A stretch of DNA of 56,839 nt. Origin: Patescibacteria group bacterium (GTDB lineage: Bacteria; Patescibacteriota; Kazan-3B-28; UBA10110). How positions within the stretch are numbered: the stretch's first letter is position 1; each line of letters starts with the position of its first letter. Of this stretch, positions 29,625 to 40,507 are shown piece after piece. The position numbers were made by a program, and so were the translations under genes. The notes under the pieces were generated by a model. The model made no database searches, had not been told where the DNA came from, and was given only the letters and a program-made list of their open reading frames with translations. The stretch covers positions 1 through 56,839 of the forward strand of contig JAFGPN010000018.1 in assembly GCA_016936175.1 (NCBI GenBank), read 5' to 3'.

Positions 29625-30599
29625 ATGAAGCCATTACCAGAAAATATTCGCGATATGAACGCCGGGGATTACCTGTCCACGGTAGAGTCCACTCCAGAAC
29701 ATATTGAACAACGAGAGTTTACTGTTTCTCCCGAATTATGTGGTGGTCATTTTGAGAAAGGCCCTAAAATAGTCCCCGCTTTTCGTATATTAGAAGGCTT
29801 GTTTAAAAAGGGACCACGCTCTCTGCCATCCACAGTGGAGATGAAAATCAGCGACACCCTACCACTCGGAACCAAGGGAACCATTACCAAATACGCGCCC
29901 GATCATCTTACACACACTTCACGATCGGTAGTCGTTCGCCAAAATGGCAACAAGGATGGCATAGATATTACCGCCGAATGGACCAATCTTAATGATCAGC
30001 GTTGGTTTAGTGAACCTTCGGTGTGGAAACCTACCATTATCTGCCAGGATGCTGAGCTCGTGGTCGCTGATAGTTCTGATATTGAACGGATTCGGCCACA
30101 AGGACCAGAAATTATTATGATCGATCGGGTAATCAATCCGACTGGGCATACTCACATCAGCGAAGCCGTCCATCGAGTAACGACGGCTGACTTTTTAAAA
30201 GGACGTGGCACTTGTGGCGACGACCTTAGCCCCCAAACCGGCGAATACCATATCTTTAACAACGCACGCACTTTAGAGGGCATCGGTCAGCTCGCCTACA
30301 TCTATTTTCAAAAACACTCTCCGACCGAACAACCACAAATCCCTTTCTTTACCAAAGTGGAGGCGGTTTATAATCATAACTATCGGCCGGCAATCAACGA
30401 ACCGATTCACTATCAGTTACTAGATTTTTCTCGCGAGCGCAATCGCGGCGCGATTACCGGTCGAGTCTTAGCTGGTGACCACCAAACTATCTTGGCACTC
30501 TATCGCGCCGAGGTTGGCATCATGGCAACCAGCATGATGGAGAGAGTCATCCAAAAAATCACCGCCCAATCGGACAAAACCGAGCCTAATCAAATTTAA
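29625..30599 (+). CDS. Hypothetical protein, possibly hot-dog-fold dehydratase-like
   Basis: 324 aa; PEIIMIDRVINPTG vaguely like FabZ; upstream TTGACA-N18-GATAAT promoter; family not certain. Confidence 0.45.
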   Translation: MKPLPENIRDMNAGDYLSTVESTPEHIEQREFTVSPELCGGHFEKGPKIVPAFRILEGLFKKGPRSLPSTVEMKISDTLPLGTKGTITKYAPDHLTHTSRSVVVRQNGNKDGIDITAEWTNLNDQRWFSEPSVWKPTIICQDAELVVADSSDIERIRPQGPEIIMIDRVINPTGHTHISEAVHRVTTADFLKGRGTCGDDLSPQTGEYHIFNNARTLEGIGQLAYIYFQKHSPTEQPQIPFFTKVEAVYNHNYRPAINEPIHYQLLDFSRERNRGAITGRVLAGDHQTILALYRAEVGIMATSMMERVIQKITAQSDKTEPNQI

Positions 30600-32248
30600 A
30601 CCAGAGCCGATTTATCCTCCAATATCCCGTGAACTTCTTGTTTACGTTCTTTGGCGGTTATCGCAAACCCCAAATACTTACCCAACATTAACCGGGTTTC
30701 CGCATCCAAGGCCGGGATAGAGCCAAAGATCACCCCGGAGATGGGCACAAATATCCATTGTAAAATCATCTCCAGTCGCTTCCAGCGGGGAAAGTGCTTG
30801 GGCATCGGCGGTAGTAGGCCCTGTGCCACGATTACCGATATCACCACGCCCACCCAGGTGATGCTAAGTAGATTTCGGGCTAACACTGGTAGATTAAAAG
30901 CCAACACTGTAGTTCTAAATTCTGGGTTTAACAGCAGAGGCATCCAGCCACCCAAAGCGATTAGCAACGAAGAGGTAGACCAAGATACATGGCCTTCAAA
31001 GGTTCGAAAAGGATGAATAATGCGTTGATACCAGGTTAACTGACCACGAGTCGAAAAATATTTCTCCATTAAATACGGTAGGTGCTCTATCCCCCACGCC
31101 CACCGGCGTTTTTGAACGTACTGCGCCTTCATTGTGTCCCAAACATTTTTACCCAATACCGCATCCATCGATACCGGGCTAAAGATAGGTATAGCGCGAT
31201 GATTGCCATTGTATCTAAAATAGGCCCGATAAAACTGCCGAGAATCTTCGGACACAATCGCTCGGTCCCAAAAATCAATATCAACTAGGGTTTTTAAGCT
31301 CATCGCCTGCGAAGAGAAATTAATCAATCGATGTGGCCGGGTTGATTCGATCATCTGCCAATAAGATGAGCCTAGCGCCACTAATCGGTTGAGCATCGGC
31401 ACATCCCATAAATTATTATTAAATAACGGGATAGGTTGATAGCTCCTAAAGGTTCGCTCTGGATTTAGAATATACTCGTAGGTAACGTTGGCAAAATATT
31501 GCCGAGAAGGCAGAGTATCGGCATCGAAACAAGATACCATAATGTTGTCGTAAGCTAGTTCTCGCTCATCGACGTATCTCTGTAGCTCTTTGCCGGCATG
31601 ATAGACATTAGCCCCCTTGGCTTTGAGCTCTCCCGCAATCCCGTCGGGGTGAACCGTAATTATTACATCGGCGAATACATCTTTGTATTCCTCTGCCACC
31701 CGACGAACCACCACTTGTGCCGATTCACCGGCTCGCTCCTCGGTCGCTAACACAATTACCAGCTTGTCTTTGGGGTAATTGCTATCGGCGCACGCCCGAA
31801 GCGAGGTTGATACTAATTCGTAACTTTCTTTATAAATAGCATAGATAACGACATGCAAAACCTCGTTCCACTGTTTTTGTAATCCCGGCAAGGCTCGCAT
31901 CTGCTCTACCTGGGCCAACTCTTCTCTAATTCTGCTCGCCTCAAACCCCTTAGCTAACTGATACTTGCGGGTCAGCTCGTTGGCCCAATTTTCCAGATCC
32001 ACAGTTTTTTTACAGCGCTCCAACCAATCTATCCGCGTATTCCGCTTTAGGTGAATATAGCCAGCTACCAGATGGCCGCCCATAACCAGGGCCTTGGTCA
32101 ACCAATAGGTATCAAACAGAATAATAAAATAGGCCACTCCGGCCGGCCAGACAAAAGAAAAAATCACCGGCAACGCCAAAATCAGCCAGGAGGTCATCCC
32201 AGGAAACATCTCCCAAAACCGATAACTTCGAGCCCTTTTCATCGGCAC
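30596..32248 (-). CDS. Membrane glycosyltransferase, family 2-like
   Basis: 550 aa; CFDADTLPSRQYF (DxD), QKRRWAWG (QxxRW-like), several TM segments. Confidence 0.88.
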   Translation of the reverse strand: MPMKRARSYRFWEMFPGMTSWLILALPVIFSFVWPAGVAYFIILFDTYWLTKALVMGGHLVAGYIHLKRNTRIDWLERCKKTVDLENWANELTRKYQLAKGFEASRIREELAQVEQMRALPGLQKQWNEVLHVVIYAIYKESYELVSTSLRACADSNYPKDKLVIVLATEERAGESAQVVVRRVAEEYKDVFADVIITVHPDGIAGELKAKGANVYHAGKELQRYVDERELAYDNIMVSCFDADTLPSRQYFANVTYEYILNPERTFRSYQPIPLFNNNLWDVPMLNRLVALGSSYWQMIESTRPHRLINFSSQAMSLKTLVDIDFWDRAIVSEDSRQFYRAYFRYNGNHRAIPIFSPVSMDAVLGKNVWDTMKAQYVQKRRWAWGIEHLPYLMEKYFSTRGQLTWYQRIIHPFRTFEGHVSWSTSSLLIALGGWMPLLLNPEFRTTVLAFNLPVLARNLLSITWVGVVISVIVAQGLLPPMPKHFPRWKRLEMILQWIFVPISGVIFGSIPALDAETRLMLGKYLGFAITAKERKQEVHGILEDKSALV

Positions 32249-32251
32249 CTA

Positions 32252-32638
32252 TTATGCACCAATCGCCACCAATGACAAGGTAATGCCAAACACGATTGTC
32301 TGGATAAAGAAGGTGGCCCCCAGTAGTAACCAAGCCGCCAGCAGGTCCTTGGGGTAGATCTTAAACACTAACCACGTATTAAACGAGATTAAGGCCAGGT
32401 TAACCAACGGCCATAATACATCCCCCAACCAGCTTAATACCCCTAAATCAAATCCCAGGGGTACGGTTAGGGCGATTGGGTACGGCGCTACCCAAATTAG
32501 CCACAACACCCAAGATACGATGTGCAACAACCAGGCTATATAAATAAATAGGTAGAGATTTCTCTCCCGCCGCTTTAACCTCCCCCACTGATAAAAGAAA
32601 TCCCGTCCCCCACTCCATTCGAAAAGCCTGACTTTCAT
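32252..32638 (-). CDS. Membrane protein
   Basis: 128 aa, several TM segments; adjacent to glycosyltransferase. Confidence 0.7.
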   Translation of the reverse strand: MKVRLFEWSGGRDFFYQWGRLKRRERNLYLFIYIAWLLHIVSWVLWLIWVAPYPIALTVPLGFDLGVLSWLGDVLWPLVNLALISFNTWLVFKIYPKDLLAAWLLLGATFFIQTIVFGITLSLVAIGA

Positions 32639-32707
32639 AATCTTAATTTATCAGTAACTTAAACTCCGGCCAAGACATCGCCCGTAATTTATCAACTGCT
32701 AATAATT

Positions 32708-33232
32708 CTATTCGCTCCTGGATATAAAACTCGCCACAATCATAAATAATAGTGGCAAGATTAATAACCACGAGTAAAAGTTAACTAATGGGGCCGCTAT
32801 AAACGAACCATCAATTACTTGTTGCTTGGTTTCGTCCGGCAAAAAGTTAAGGATAGAGGCGGCAATCAATGCCGCGTTTAATACGCTGTAGCCGGCCTGA
32901 ACAACAAAACCCATCAATCCGCCACCGCCTATCGAACCCTGAAGCATCAACCCACCCTTAGTGGCAATTAGCAACAATACGGCCGCAAACAATATTACCT
33001 TAACTATAAAGATAGAGAGATTACCACTCATCCAGCCGCTATTTATCACATCGTTTTCCTGGCTGAGCATGGCAAAAGCGCTCGCCCCCCACTGGTTAGC
33101 AATTACCAGTCCAACGTAAGCCCCCAATAGAGTAATAATAACTTTTTCCCGACCCATCAAAAAACCGTAGACCAGGCTGGCCCCCAAAAAAACTAACAGC
33201 ACTAAATCCCAAGTAGGAACCATCAACTTCAA
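32708..33232 (-). CDS. CvpA-like membrane protein
   Basis: WDLVLLVFLGASLVYGFLMGREKVIITLLGAYVGLVIANQWG. Confidence 0.6.
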   Translation of the reverse strand: MKLMVPTWDLVLLVFLGASLVYGFLMGREKVIITLLGAYVGLVIANQWGASAFAMLSQENDVINSGWMSGNLSIFIVKVILFAAVLLLIATKGGLMLQGSIGGGGLMGFVVQAGYSVLNAALIAASILNFLPDETKQQVIDGSFIAAPLVNFYSWLLILPLLFMIVASFISRSE

Positions 33233-33280
33233 AAATTAACTGCCCTAACTATAACAAAATTGCATTGGAATGGGAATTAG

Positions 33281-34369
33281 TTAAAGCTCGTCCCTTAAAT
33301 CTTCTAACAATCGCTTTTGTTTTAGGGTCAGACGTTTTGGGATAACTATCTTAACTTTTATAAACAAATCTCCGTAACCGGATTGGTTTAGGTTTGGCAA
33401 ACCCTTCCCGCGTAACCTAAACACCTCGCCACCGTTGGTTCCGGCGGGAATCTTTAGAGATAACTTTTCGTCCAGCGCATCTATCTTTATCTCGCCGCCT
33501 AATACCGCCACCGGGTAGCTTAAGTCCTCTGTGCGATAAAGATCAGCTCCCCGTCGCTCAAATCGGGGGTCAGGCAACACCGTTATAACAATATACAAAT
33601 CACCCGCTCTGCCGCCACGCCAACCAGCCTCCCCCATCCCAGATAGCTTAATGGTCTGGCCGCTATCTATGCCGGCCGGAATATCTATCTCAATCGTTTC
33701 CGATTTATTAAGTTTGCCTTCGCCGTGGCAAGTGCGACAAGCTTTAGCTGGTTTCTTGCCGGTGCCTCGGCAAGCATCACACAACTGAACTTGAGCAAAC
33801 GTGCCCAAAATAGTTCTACGGCTAACTCTTACCTCGCCCTGACCGTTACACTTATCACAAGATACCGATTTGCCATCAACAGCCCCGCTACCGCCGCACG
33901 CCTCACAAACCCGCGAACGATTAATCCCCATCTTTTTCTTGGCGCCGTGAGCGGCTTCGGCAAAGCTCACCTGGAGATGACCCTCTATATCACTACCCTG
34001 ATTAGCATGTTCGGGACTTTTCCGTCTCTGCCTTCCGCCACCAAAAAAAGCGTTAAAGATATCATCAAATCCGGCCATATCTCCAAAATCCTGAGTAAAC
34101 CTGGAAAGGTCCTCTGGTCGAAACCCCGAAAATCCGCCTTGAGAATAATTATCAAAAGTCTGGCCAAATTGGTCGTACTGTTTCTTTTTGGCATCATTGC
34201 CTAAAACCTGGTAAGCTTCGTTAATTTCTTTAAATCTCTTTTCGCCTTCGGCGTCACCTTTGGTTTTATCTGGATGGTATTTTAAAGCCAACTTCCGATA
34301 AGCTTGTTTTATCTCGTCCGTAGAAGCTCCCTTACTAATACCTAATATTTGATAGTAATCCTTGCTCAT
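33281..34369 (-). CDS. dnaJ: Chaperone DnaJ
   Basis: J-domain [10 protein letters not shown] region, four CxxCxGxG-type zinc motifs. Confidence 0.96.
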   Translation of the reverse strand: MSKDYYQILGISKGASTDEIKQAYRKLALKYHPDKTKGDAEGEKRFKEINEAYQVLGNDAKKKQYDQFGQTFDNYSQGGFSGFRPEDLSRFTQDFGDMAGFDDIFNAFFGGGRQRRKSPEHANQGSDIEGHLQVSFAEAAHGAKKKMGINRSRVCEACGGSGAVDGKSVSCDKCNGQGEVRVSRRTILGTFAQVQLCDACRGTGKKPAKACRTCHGEGKLNKSETIEIDIPAGIDSGQTIKLSGMGEAGWRGGRAGDLYIVITVLPDPRFERRGADLYRTEDLSYPVAVLGGEIKIDALDEKLSLKIPAGTNGGEVFRLRGKGLPNLNQSGYGDLFIKVKIVIPKRLTLKQKRLLEDLRDEL

Positions 34370-34477
34370 AATTAATAGCTGGCCCCATAGCGGCATACTA
34401 ACTTTTTGTCATTCTGAACTCGTTTCAGAATCTCAGATCCTGAAATAAATTCAGGATGACGAATGATTTTTTATTTT

Positions 34478-35110
34478 TTACTGTAACTCTACCGAACCAC
34501 TGGCCGCGTTTACTCGCCAAACCAGCTCATCCTGACCAGATTTAGATTGATACGATACCACCCAGCTTAAAATATCTCGCTCGGGTTGCATTAGCAGTAG
34601 GTTAACAGAATAATTACCGGAGTGATTAGCTCTAAAACTGCTACCGCCAGCTTGTTCAACTATCTCCAAAGCTTGGGTAAAGTTTATTTTAAGATATTCT
34701 TGAACGATATCTTCCGGCAAGGTCTCACCAAATATCTCGGATTGATCGTAGGTAGAACGGATATCTTTAGCGACGCGCGGGTTATTTACCACATAGTTGG
34801 TGGTTGCCTCAGGCGCCTGAAATACGTAAACATAGCGGGTTAAAAAATTATAATCTAATCCGCCATCAAATCTTATGGAGATAGCGGCCAATTTTGCCTG
34901 GGCGTTCCAAGAGCTGGCCTGCTTGTGGGCACTGGCTAACTCCGATACAAACGCCGCGTCTTCTTGGATGTAATCTAACTGCAGAAAACTCCCGGCCGCC
35001 AAGGTCGGTTGCACTTCGTTTTTATTCAGCAAGGCGTTAACCACTCCCCAACCGCCAAGACCGATTAAAACTAAACCCAGCAACAAAGAGATTACTTTGG
35101 GATATCTCAT
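34478..35110 (-). CDS. Membrane-anchored protein with PepSY-like C-terminus (paralogue A)
   Basis: 210 aa; ALEIVEQAGGSSFRANHSGNYSVNLLLMQPERDILSWVVSYQSKSGQDELVWRVNAASGSVELQ. Confidence 0.65.
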   Translation of the reverse strand: MRYPKVISLLLGLVLIGLGGWGVVNALLNKNEVQPTLAAGSFLQLDYIQEDAAFVSELASAHKQASSWNAQAKLAAISIRFDGGLDYNFLTRYVYVFQAPEATTNYVVNNPRVAKDIRSTYDQSEIFGETLPEDIVQEYLKINFTQALEIVEQAGGSSFRANHSGNYSVNLLLMQPERDILSWVVSYQSKSGQDELVWRVNAASGSVELQ

Positions 35111-35111
35111 C

Positions 35112-35816
35112 TTAGACTATTTTCACCTCACCCGAATTGGCATCTACTTGGATCTGTAATTTAGCCCCGCTGGCATCCGTAGCTTTGTAGGTAATAAACC
35201 AGTTTAGATATTTTCCGGCCGGACGCGCTAAAATTGCCGAAACCTCAAAAGTTTTATGGGCAGATCGGAACGATGCCCCGCCTTGAGCTTCGGCCAGTTG
35301 AAGCGCTCTGGCATAATTAGTGTTCCAGTATTGAGCCGGAATCTCCAACACGCTAAAGTCTAACTCAAAATCTTGGACCGGCATTAGAAACCGCTTCATC
35401 GGATCTAAGTTATTTCTGGGGACATTAACCAAAAAGTAATAGTCCGGCTTGGATAGCGAGCTGTATATATAGTAGTTGGTAGAGAGACCAAAGGTGTTAG
35501 AGAGCGAATTGATGTATTTAGATGAGATTAGCACCAAAACCGCGTCCGGCTGAATTAGCCGAATAAAATCGGTTGCCTCTTTGGTCTCCCGAACTAACTG
35601 AGCCTGAATAACGGTTGGGTCCGCCAATCCGCTTTCTGGCGCGCTAGTTCCGGGATACGGGGTAAAATCGGGATTTTGATCAGTAGTGGTATTACTAATA
35701 CCATTATCAAGCGAATTATCGGCATTATCGATTGGCCGCCGCTGACAACTGGCCGCCGAAAGCGTCATTAAAAACGCCACTCCCAGCAACCCCCAAATTA
35801 ACCACTCTCTCTTCAT
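35112..35816 (-). CDS. Lipoprotein-like protein with PepSY-like C-terminus (paralogue B)
   Basis: 234 aa; lipobox-like LSAASC; ALQLAEAQGGASFRSAHKTFEVSAILARPAGKYLNWFITYKATDASGAKLQIQVDANSGEVKIV. Confidence 0.65.
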   Translation of the reverse strand: MKREWLIWGLLGVAFLMTLSAASCQRRPIDNADNSLDNGISNTTTDQNPDFTPYPGTSAPESGLADPTVIQAQLVRETKEATDFIRLIQPDAVLVLISSKYINSLSNTFGLSTNYYIYSSLSKPDYYFLVNVPRNNLDPMKRFLMPVQDFELDFSVLEIPAQYWNTNYARALQLAEAQGGASFRSAHKTFEVSAILARPAGKYLNWFITYKATDASGAKLQIQVDANSGEVKIV

Positions 35817-35834
35817 TACCTTAATGATATCAGA

Positions 35835-37754
35835 TTATTTCTGCTCTTCGGAGTCGCCTTCTTTAAACTCGCCCTCTTTAGCGTTACCGTTGTCAGTCGA
35901 TTCTTTAGGCTGGTCACCGGCCGGGGCCTCGGGTTGTTGTTTATACATCGCCTCGCCCACTTTAGACAGTGTACCCGAGAGCTCTTCGGTAGCCTTTTTT
36001 AGTTCATCGGTATTATCGGTATTAAGGAGCTCTTTAACCGCCTTTATCTTGGCTTCGATGTCGCTCTTCAACGTGGCGTCCACCTTGTCGCCGGCATCTT
36101 TAAGCGCCTTCTCGGAAGCATAAACCAAACTATCGGCTTGGTTTTTAACATCTATCTTCTCGCGCTTAGCCTTGTCTTCGGTGGCGTACTTTTCGGCTTC
36201 TGCCGCCATTTTTTCGACTTCCTCTTTGGATAAGCCAGACGAGGCGGTAATGGTTATCTTCTGCTCCTTGCCGGTGGCTTTATCTTTGGCGGCCACATTA
36301 ACGATGCCGTTGGCATCGATATCGAAGGTTACCTCCACTTGAGGCACCCCTCGAGGCGCTGGCGGAATACCATCTAAGATAAACCGACCCAGAGTTTTGT
36401 TATCGCTCGCCATTTCTCGTTCGCCCTGCACCACATTTATCTCGACCGAAGTTTGGTTATCTGCCGCGGTCGAAAATATCTGCGATTTGCTGGTTGGGAT
36501 AGTGGTGTTGCGTTCGATTAGTTTAGTGGCCACTCCGCCCAAGGTTTCTAACCCTAACGATAACGGCGTTACATCCAACAACAGAATATCTTTAACATCG
36601 CCCTGCAATACTCCACCCTGAATTGCGGCGCCCATCGCCACTGCTTCATCGGGATTAACGCTTTTATTGGGCTCTTTGCCAAAGAATTTCTTAACCGTTT
36701 CTATCACTAACGGCATTCTGGTCATCCCCCCTACCAAAATTACCTCATCGATGTCCGAGGTGCTTAAACCGGCATCTTTGAGCGCCTTCTCCATCGGCGG
36801 GATAGTATTTTCTACCAAATCGCCCACCAACTGCTCTAATTTAGAGCGAGATAACTTCATCACCAGATGCTTCGGGCCAGATTCATCCGCGGTTACAAAC
36901 GGGATGTTTATCTCGGTCTCGGTAGAGCTGGATAGCTCTTGCTTGGCTTTTTCGGCCGCTTCTTTTAATCGCTGTAACGCTAACTTATCATCAGCCAAGT
37001 TAATTCCCTGGTCCTTTTTAAACTCTTCGATAATCCAGTTGATAACTCGCTGGTCAAAATCATCACCACCCAAATGGGTATCGCCGTTGGTGGCCTTAAC
37101 CTCAAACACCGATTCGCCCTCGGAATCCCCGATCTCTAAGATGGAGATATCGTAAGTGCCGCCACCCAAATCGTAAACAGCCACCTTCTCGTTCTTTTTG
37201 TTGTTCTTATCCAAACCGTAAGCCAGTGTGGCCGCGGTTGGTTCGTTGATGATTCGCTTAACATCAAGGCCAGCTATCTGCCCGGCATCCTTGGTGGCCT
37301 GGCGCTGGGAATCATCAAAGTAGGCCGGAACGGTAATCACCGCTTCTTTTACTTCTTCTCCCAAATAGGCTTCGGCATCTCGCTTGATCTTTTGTAAGAC
37401 CAGCGCCGATATCTCTTGAGCGGTATAATCCTTGCCGCCCATCTCTACAGTAGAGCCACCGTTGCTGGCCTGCTTTATCTTGTACGGCATCAGTTTTACA
37501 TCCTTTTGTGTTTCGGGGTCGTCAAACCGCCGACCGATAAACCGCTTAACCGAAAACACGGTATTATCCGGGTTGGTTACCGCCTGCCGTTTGGCCAGCT
37601 GTCCGACCAGTGTATCCCCTGCCTTGGTAGTAGCCACCACCGAAGGTACCGTCCGGCCACCTTCGGCCGACGGAATAATCTCTACCTTGCCGCCGCGCAT
37701 AACTGCGGCCGCACTGTTGGTTGTCCCCAAATCAATCCCAATAATCTTATTCAT
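35835..37754 (-). CDS. dnaK: Chaperone DnaK
   Basis: [34 protein letters not shown]. Confidence 0.98.
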   Translation of the reverse strand: MNKIIGIDLGTTNSAAAVMRGGKVEIIPSAEGGRTVPSVVATTKAGDTLVGQLAKRQAVTNPDNTVFSVKRFIGRRFDDPETQKDVKLMPYKIKQASNGGSTVEMGGKDYTAQEISALVLQKIKRDAEAYLGEEVKEAVITVPAYFDDSQRQATKDAGQIAGLDVKRIINEPTAATLAYGLDKNNKKNEKVAVYDLGGGTYDISILEIGDSEGESVFEVKATNGDTHLGGDDFDQRVINWIIEEFKKDQGINLADDKLALQRLKEAAEKAKQELSSSTETEINIPFVTADESGPKHLVMKLSRSKLEQLVGDLVENTIPPMEKALKDAGLSTSDIDEVILVGGMTRMPLVIETVKKFFGKEPNKSVNPDEAVAMGAAIQGGVLQGDVKDILLLDVTPLSLGLETLGGVATKLIERNTTIPTSKSQIFSTAADNQTSVEINVVQGEREMASDNKTLGRFILDGIPPAPRGVPQVEVTFDIDANGIVNVAAKDKATGKEQKITITASSGLSKEEVEKMAAEAEKYATEDKAKREKIDVKNQADSLVYASEKALKDAGDKVDATLKSDIEAKIKAVKELLNTDNTDELKKATEELSGTLSKVGEAMYKQQPEAPAGDQPKESTDNGNAKEGEFKEGDSEEQK

Positions 37755-37804
37755 GTTGCACTCCTTTCATTGTCATTCTGAACTTGTTTCAGAATCTTAT
37801 TAAT

Positions 37805-38128
37805 TTATTTAACGTCTTCCAGCGGATAAACATCATATGCGATTTCCTCGTATGGATGTACCCGTTTAATCGCTGATATAGCTTCTTTTAATTTTTCTCG
37901 CTCACAAACCATCTCAATTCGCTCTTCTTCGACGGCCTCCAGTTTACCGACCTCACCAATTGCGGGGTTGGCGCCAGCTTGTGGCAGGAATCTTCCCACG
38001 CCCTTGGAGGAAAAGCTGCAATTTGTGTAATTACCGATCTTGCCAGCACCTGCCTCGCCCATCGCTTCGCGTACCGCGTCAGCGTGTGATTCTGGGACAA
38101 ACACAACTATTTTGACGTTATTGCTCAT
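37805..38128 (-). CDS. NIF3/YqfO C-terminal-like domain protein
   Basis: 107 aa VKIVVFVPESHADAVREAMGEAGAGKIGNYTNCSFSSKGVGRFLPQAGANPAIG. Confidence 0.85.
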   Translation of the reverse strand: MSNNVKIVVFVPESHADAVREAMGEAGAGKIGNYTNCSFSSKGVGRFLPQAGANPAIGEVGKLEAVEEERIEMVCEREKLKEAISAIKRVHPYEEIAYDVYPLEDVK

Positions 38129-38306
38129 GTATATTTCTCCTTTGTCATTCCGACCGCTCCCCTTTCCGTCATTCCCGCGTAGGCGGGAATCCAGACAGAA
38201 ACATTTTTATTTTCTGGATCCTGAATAAGTTATTTATAAGCCTACGGCAGTAAAGTGTTTTCAGGATGACAGTGGGTAGAGCAGGGATGACGACCGGGAG
38301 TGGTCG

Positions 38307-38852
38307 TCATTTTCCGACTCGGACCTTGGCGGGTTTTAGTACCCTGTCTTGATATTTTAATCCGGCTTCGAACTGCTCTATCACCGCATCGTCTTTGTGC
38401 TCGTCGTGTTCTTCGTGGGAGATGGCTTCCATCGTAGCTGGATCAAACTTATCGCCCGGCTTGACCTCAATCGGCTCTAAGCCTTCCGCCTTAAATACTT
38501 CGGTAAACTTTTTTAAGATATTTACTACCCCATCCATCGCCCCCTTTTGGCAGGTAACCACTTCGGCTGGGATAGTAGCCGGATCTAATTTAGTGTTTTG
38601 AATAGCCGCTAACATTCGTTTTAAATCTTCGTAGATATCTAATATCCGGGTTAACAGCGCCATGCTCATAAACTGGGTCATCTCTCCCCGCAACTTATCC
38701 TGCTGTTTTTTATAGTTATCCAGATCGGCCAACGCCCGCTTGGCCACGTTCTCCCAATCGGTAGCGGGTTTCTCTTCTGGTTGAGCCTCAGCTTGAGGTT
38801 GGATATCATCTTGCGGTTTGTCCTGTTCATCCATACTTTTCCCTTTCGTCAT
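38307..38852 (-). CDS. grpE: Nucleotide exchange factor GrpE
   Basis: DLDNYKKQQDKLRGEM; FDPATMEAISHEE. Confidence 0.95.
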   Translation of the reverse strand: MTKGKSMDEQDKPQDDIQPQAEAQPEEKPATDWENVAKRALADLDNYKKQQDKLRGEMTQFMSMALLTRILDIYEDLKRMLAAIQNTKLDPATIPAEVVTCQKGAMDGVVNILKKFTEVFKAEGLEPIEVKPGDKFDPATMEAISHEEHDEHKDDAVIEQFEAGLKYQDRVLKPAKVRVGK

Positions 38853-38908
38853 GCTGAACTAGTTTCAGCATCTTAGATCCTGAAATAAATTCAGGATGAC
38901 AGTGAATA

Positions 38909-39610
38909 TTACAGCTCTTCGAGCAACTTTTTCATATAATTTACTAACGGTAAGGTTTTGTCGTAGCGCATTCGGGTTGGCCCAATAATACTGATTACTC
39001 GCTTATGACCTTGTGGGCCAAACCGAGAGATTACTACAGTAGCATTCTGCATATTTTGGCCACTGCCTATCAGCACCTGCGCATCTCCCTGTTCGGACAG
39101 ATCGCCCAAACTTTTAACAAACTCCTGGGGCTTTTCGACCGCTTCCATCATCCGCATTCTAAAAGCCTGGTCATCGAACTCGGGTAGTTGGGCCATCTGG
39201 CTAAGTCCCGAGAAATATACTTTATCCGCATCCATTAAAAAGCTGACATTTCCGGTAGCCTCGGCCAACATCTTAGCCGCCGCCCGATATCGCGCCTGCA
39301 AATCGCGAATACTTTTTAAATGGCGAGACAATACCTCTTGCTGTTTTTTAGAGAGCTCTTTTTGCCGCCGTACTAACAGCTTTACATAGTGCTGATACCC
39401 CAACTCGGTTGGAATCCTCCCTGCCGACGTGTGTGGTTGAGCAAGCAGGCCCAAAGCCGTCATCTCTGCCATATCATTACGGACAGTGGCCGAACTAACC
39501 TCGTAGGGCAACTGCTCAGCTACCTGAATAGAGCCAACCGGCTGATTAGTATGGACAAAGGTTTCGGTTATCAGCCGCAACACATCTTGTTTTCGGGTGT
39601 TACTATCCAT
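38909..39610 (-). CDS. hrcA: Heat-inducible transcription repressor HrcA
   Basis: EQLPYEVSSATVRNDMAEMTALGLLAQPHTSAGRIPTELGYQHYV. Confidence 0.95.
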   Translation of the reverse strand: MDSNTRKQDVLRLITETFVHTNQPVGSIQVAEQLPYEVSSATVRNDMAEMTALGLLAQPHTSAGRIPTELGYQHYVKLLVRRQKELSKKQQEVLSRHLKSIRDLQARYRAAAKMLAEATGNVSFLMDADKVYFSGLSQMAQLPEFDDQAFRMRMMEAVEKPQEFVKSLGDLSEQGDAQVLIGSGQNMQNATVVISRFGPQGHKRVISIIGPTRMRYDKTLPLVNYMKKLLEEL

Positions 39611-39678
39611 TCAATAACGATTAATCTATTATCTGACCCTGAGTGCAATCGAAGGGAGCTTTTCTATGCTAAAACCAT

Positions 39679-39705
39679 TTAGCACTCGTGTCAAGTGAGT
39701 GCTAA
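39679..39705 (-). promoter_or_regulatory. CIRCE operator
   Basis: TTAGCACTC-N9-GAGTGCTAA upstream of hrcA. Confidence 0.97.
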
Positions 39706-39783
39706 ATCCCCCATAAAAAACAGCGCCCGAGGAGCGGGCGCTTAGGCGCTGTTAAGGAGATTCGATCGGGAAGTAGAGCAGGG

Positions 39784-40446
39784 TCAGGAAGTTGATGAGG
39801 AGGAACGTTTTGACGCTATCCGTAAATAACGCCGCCGCTTATACCAATCTTCATACCAACTCCAAGTCCAGACTACGGTCCCACCCACTGCCAGTACCGA
39901 CCACAGGATCTGACCGATAAGGTAACCGACGACGAGCGCCGCTACTGTTACAAGCCAGGTTGGCCACCCGCCACCTTCTTCGTCAGTCGCACGGGCGTAC
40001 GTCAGAAAACACAGGGCCGGGATAATCCCGAGCCAGCAGGTACTCAGCCAACCCCAGCCTAACTGGGCAAAGCCCATCTGCCACCAGATCAGGCCATACC
40101 CAATAGCGCTGACGACAGCACCCCAGAACAAAAATTCCAGGGCATCAAGGAAAGGTTCATCTCGAGTCAGATCATACAGGCAATCCACTTCCTCGTCGTA
40201 GAAGAGGTGGGTGTCTGCCGGGAGCTCGGCTTGGGGTTTGCGGCGCTGTTTTTCATCCTTCCAGCCACGCACAGCGGCCAGCAACATCACCACGACGGCC
40301 AGCACCGCTACGATGGGGACAATCCAGACTAAATCGCTTATCATATTATGCCTCTTTTTCAAGCCGCTGGCTTTGATATAGATAGTCACTCGAGGGCCGC
40401 TATCTACCAGCATCCCTACCCTACCGAAAAACCCACTCCAGGTCAA
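39784..40446 (-). CDS. Membrane protein
   Basis: 220 aa, multiple TM segments. Confidence 0.65.
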   Translation of the reverse strand: MTWSGFFGRVGMLVDSGPRVTIYIKASGLKKRHNMISDLVWIVPIVAVLAVVVMLLAAVRGWKDEKQRRKPQAELPADTHLFYDEEVDCLYDLTRDEPFLDALEFLFWGAVVSAIGYGLIWWQMGFAQLGWGWLSTCWLGIIPALCFLTYARATDEEGGGWPTWLVTVAALVVGYLIGQILWSVLAVGGTVVWTWSWYEDWYKRRRYLRIASKRSSSSTS

Positions 40447-40448
40447 TA

Positions 40449-40479
40449 AAAATCAGTCCCGGCGAACCGGGACTGATTT
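40449..40479 (-). terminator. Rho-independent terminator
   Basis: AAATCAGTCCCGGCGAACCGGGACTGATTT. Confidence 0.75.
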
Positions 40480-40507
40480 AGAGTTCAGATTGTATCGTAT
40501 GTTGCGC

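Noticed and set aside
29625-30599. Firm assignment of the 324-aa protein to FabA/FabZ
   Set aside because: Only a short IIMIDRV stretch is suggestive; left as hypothetical.
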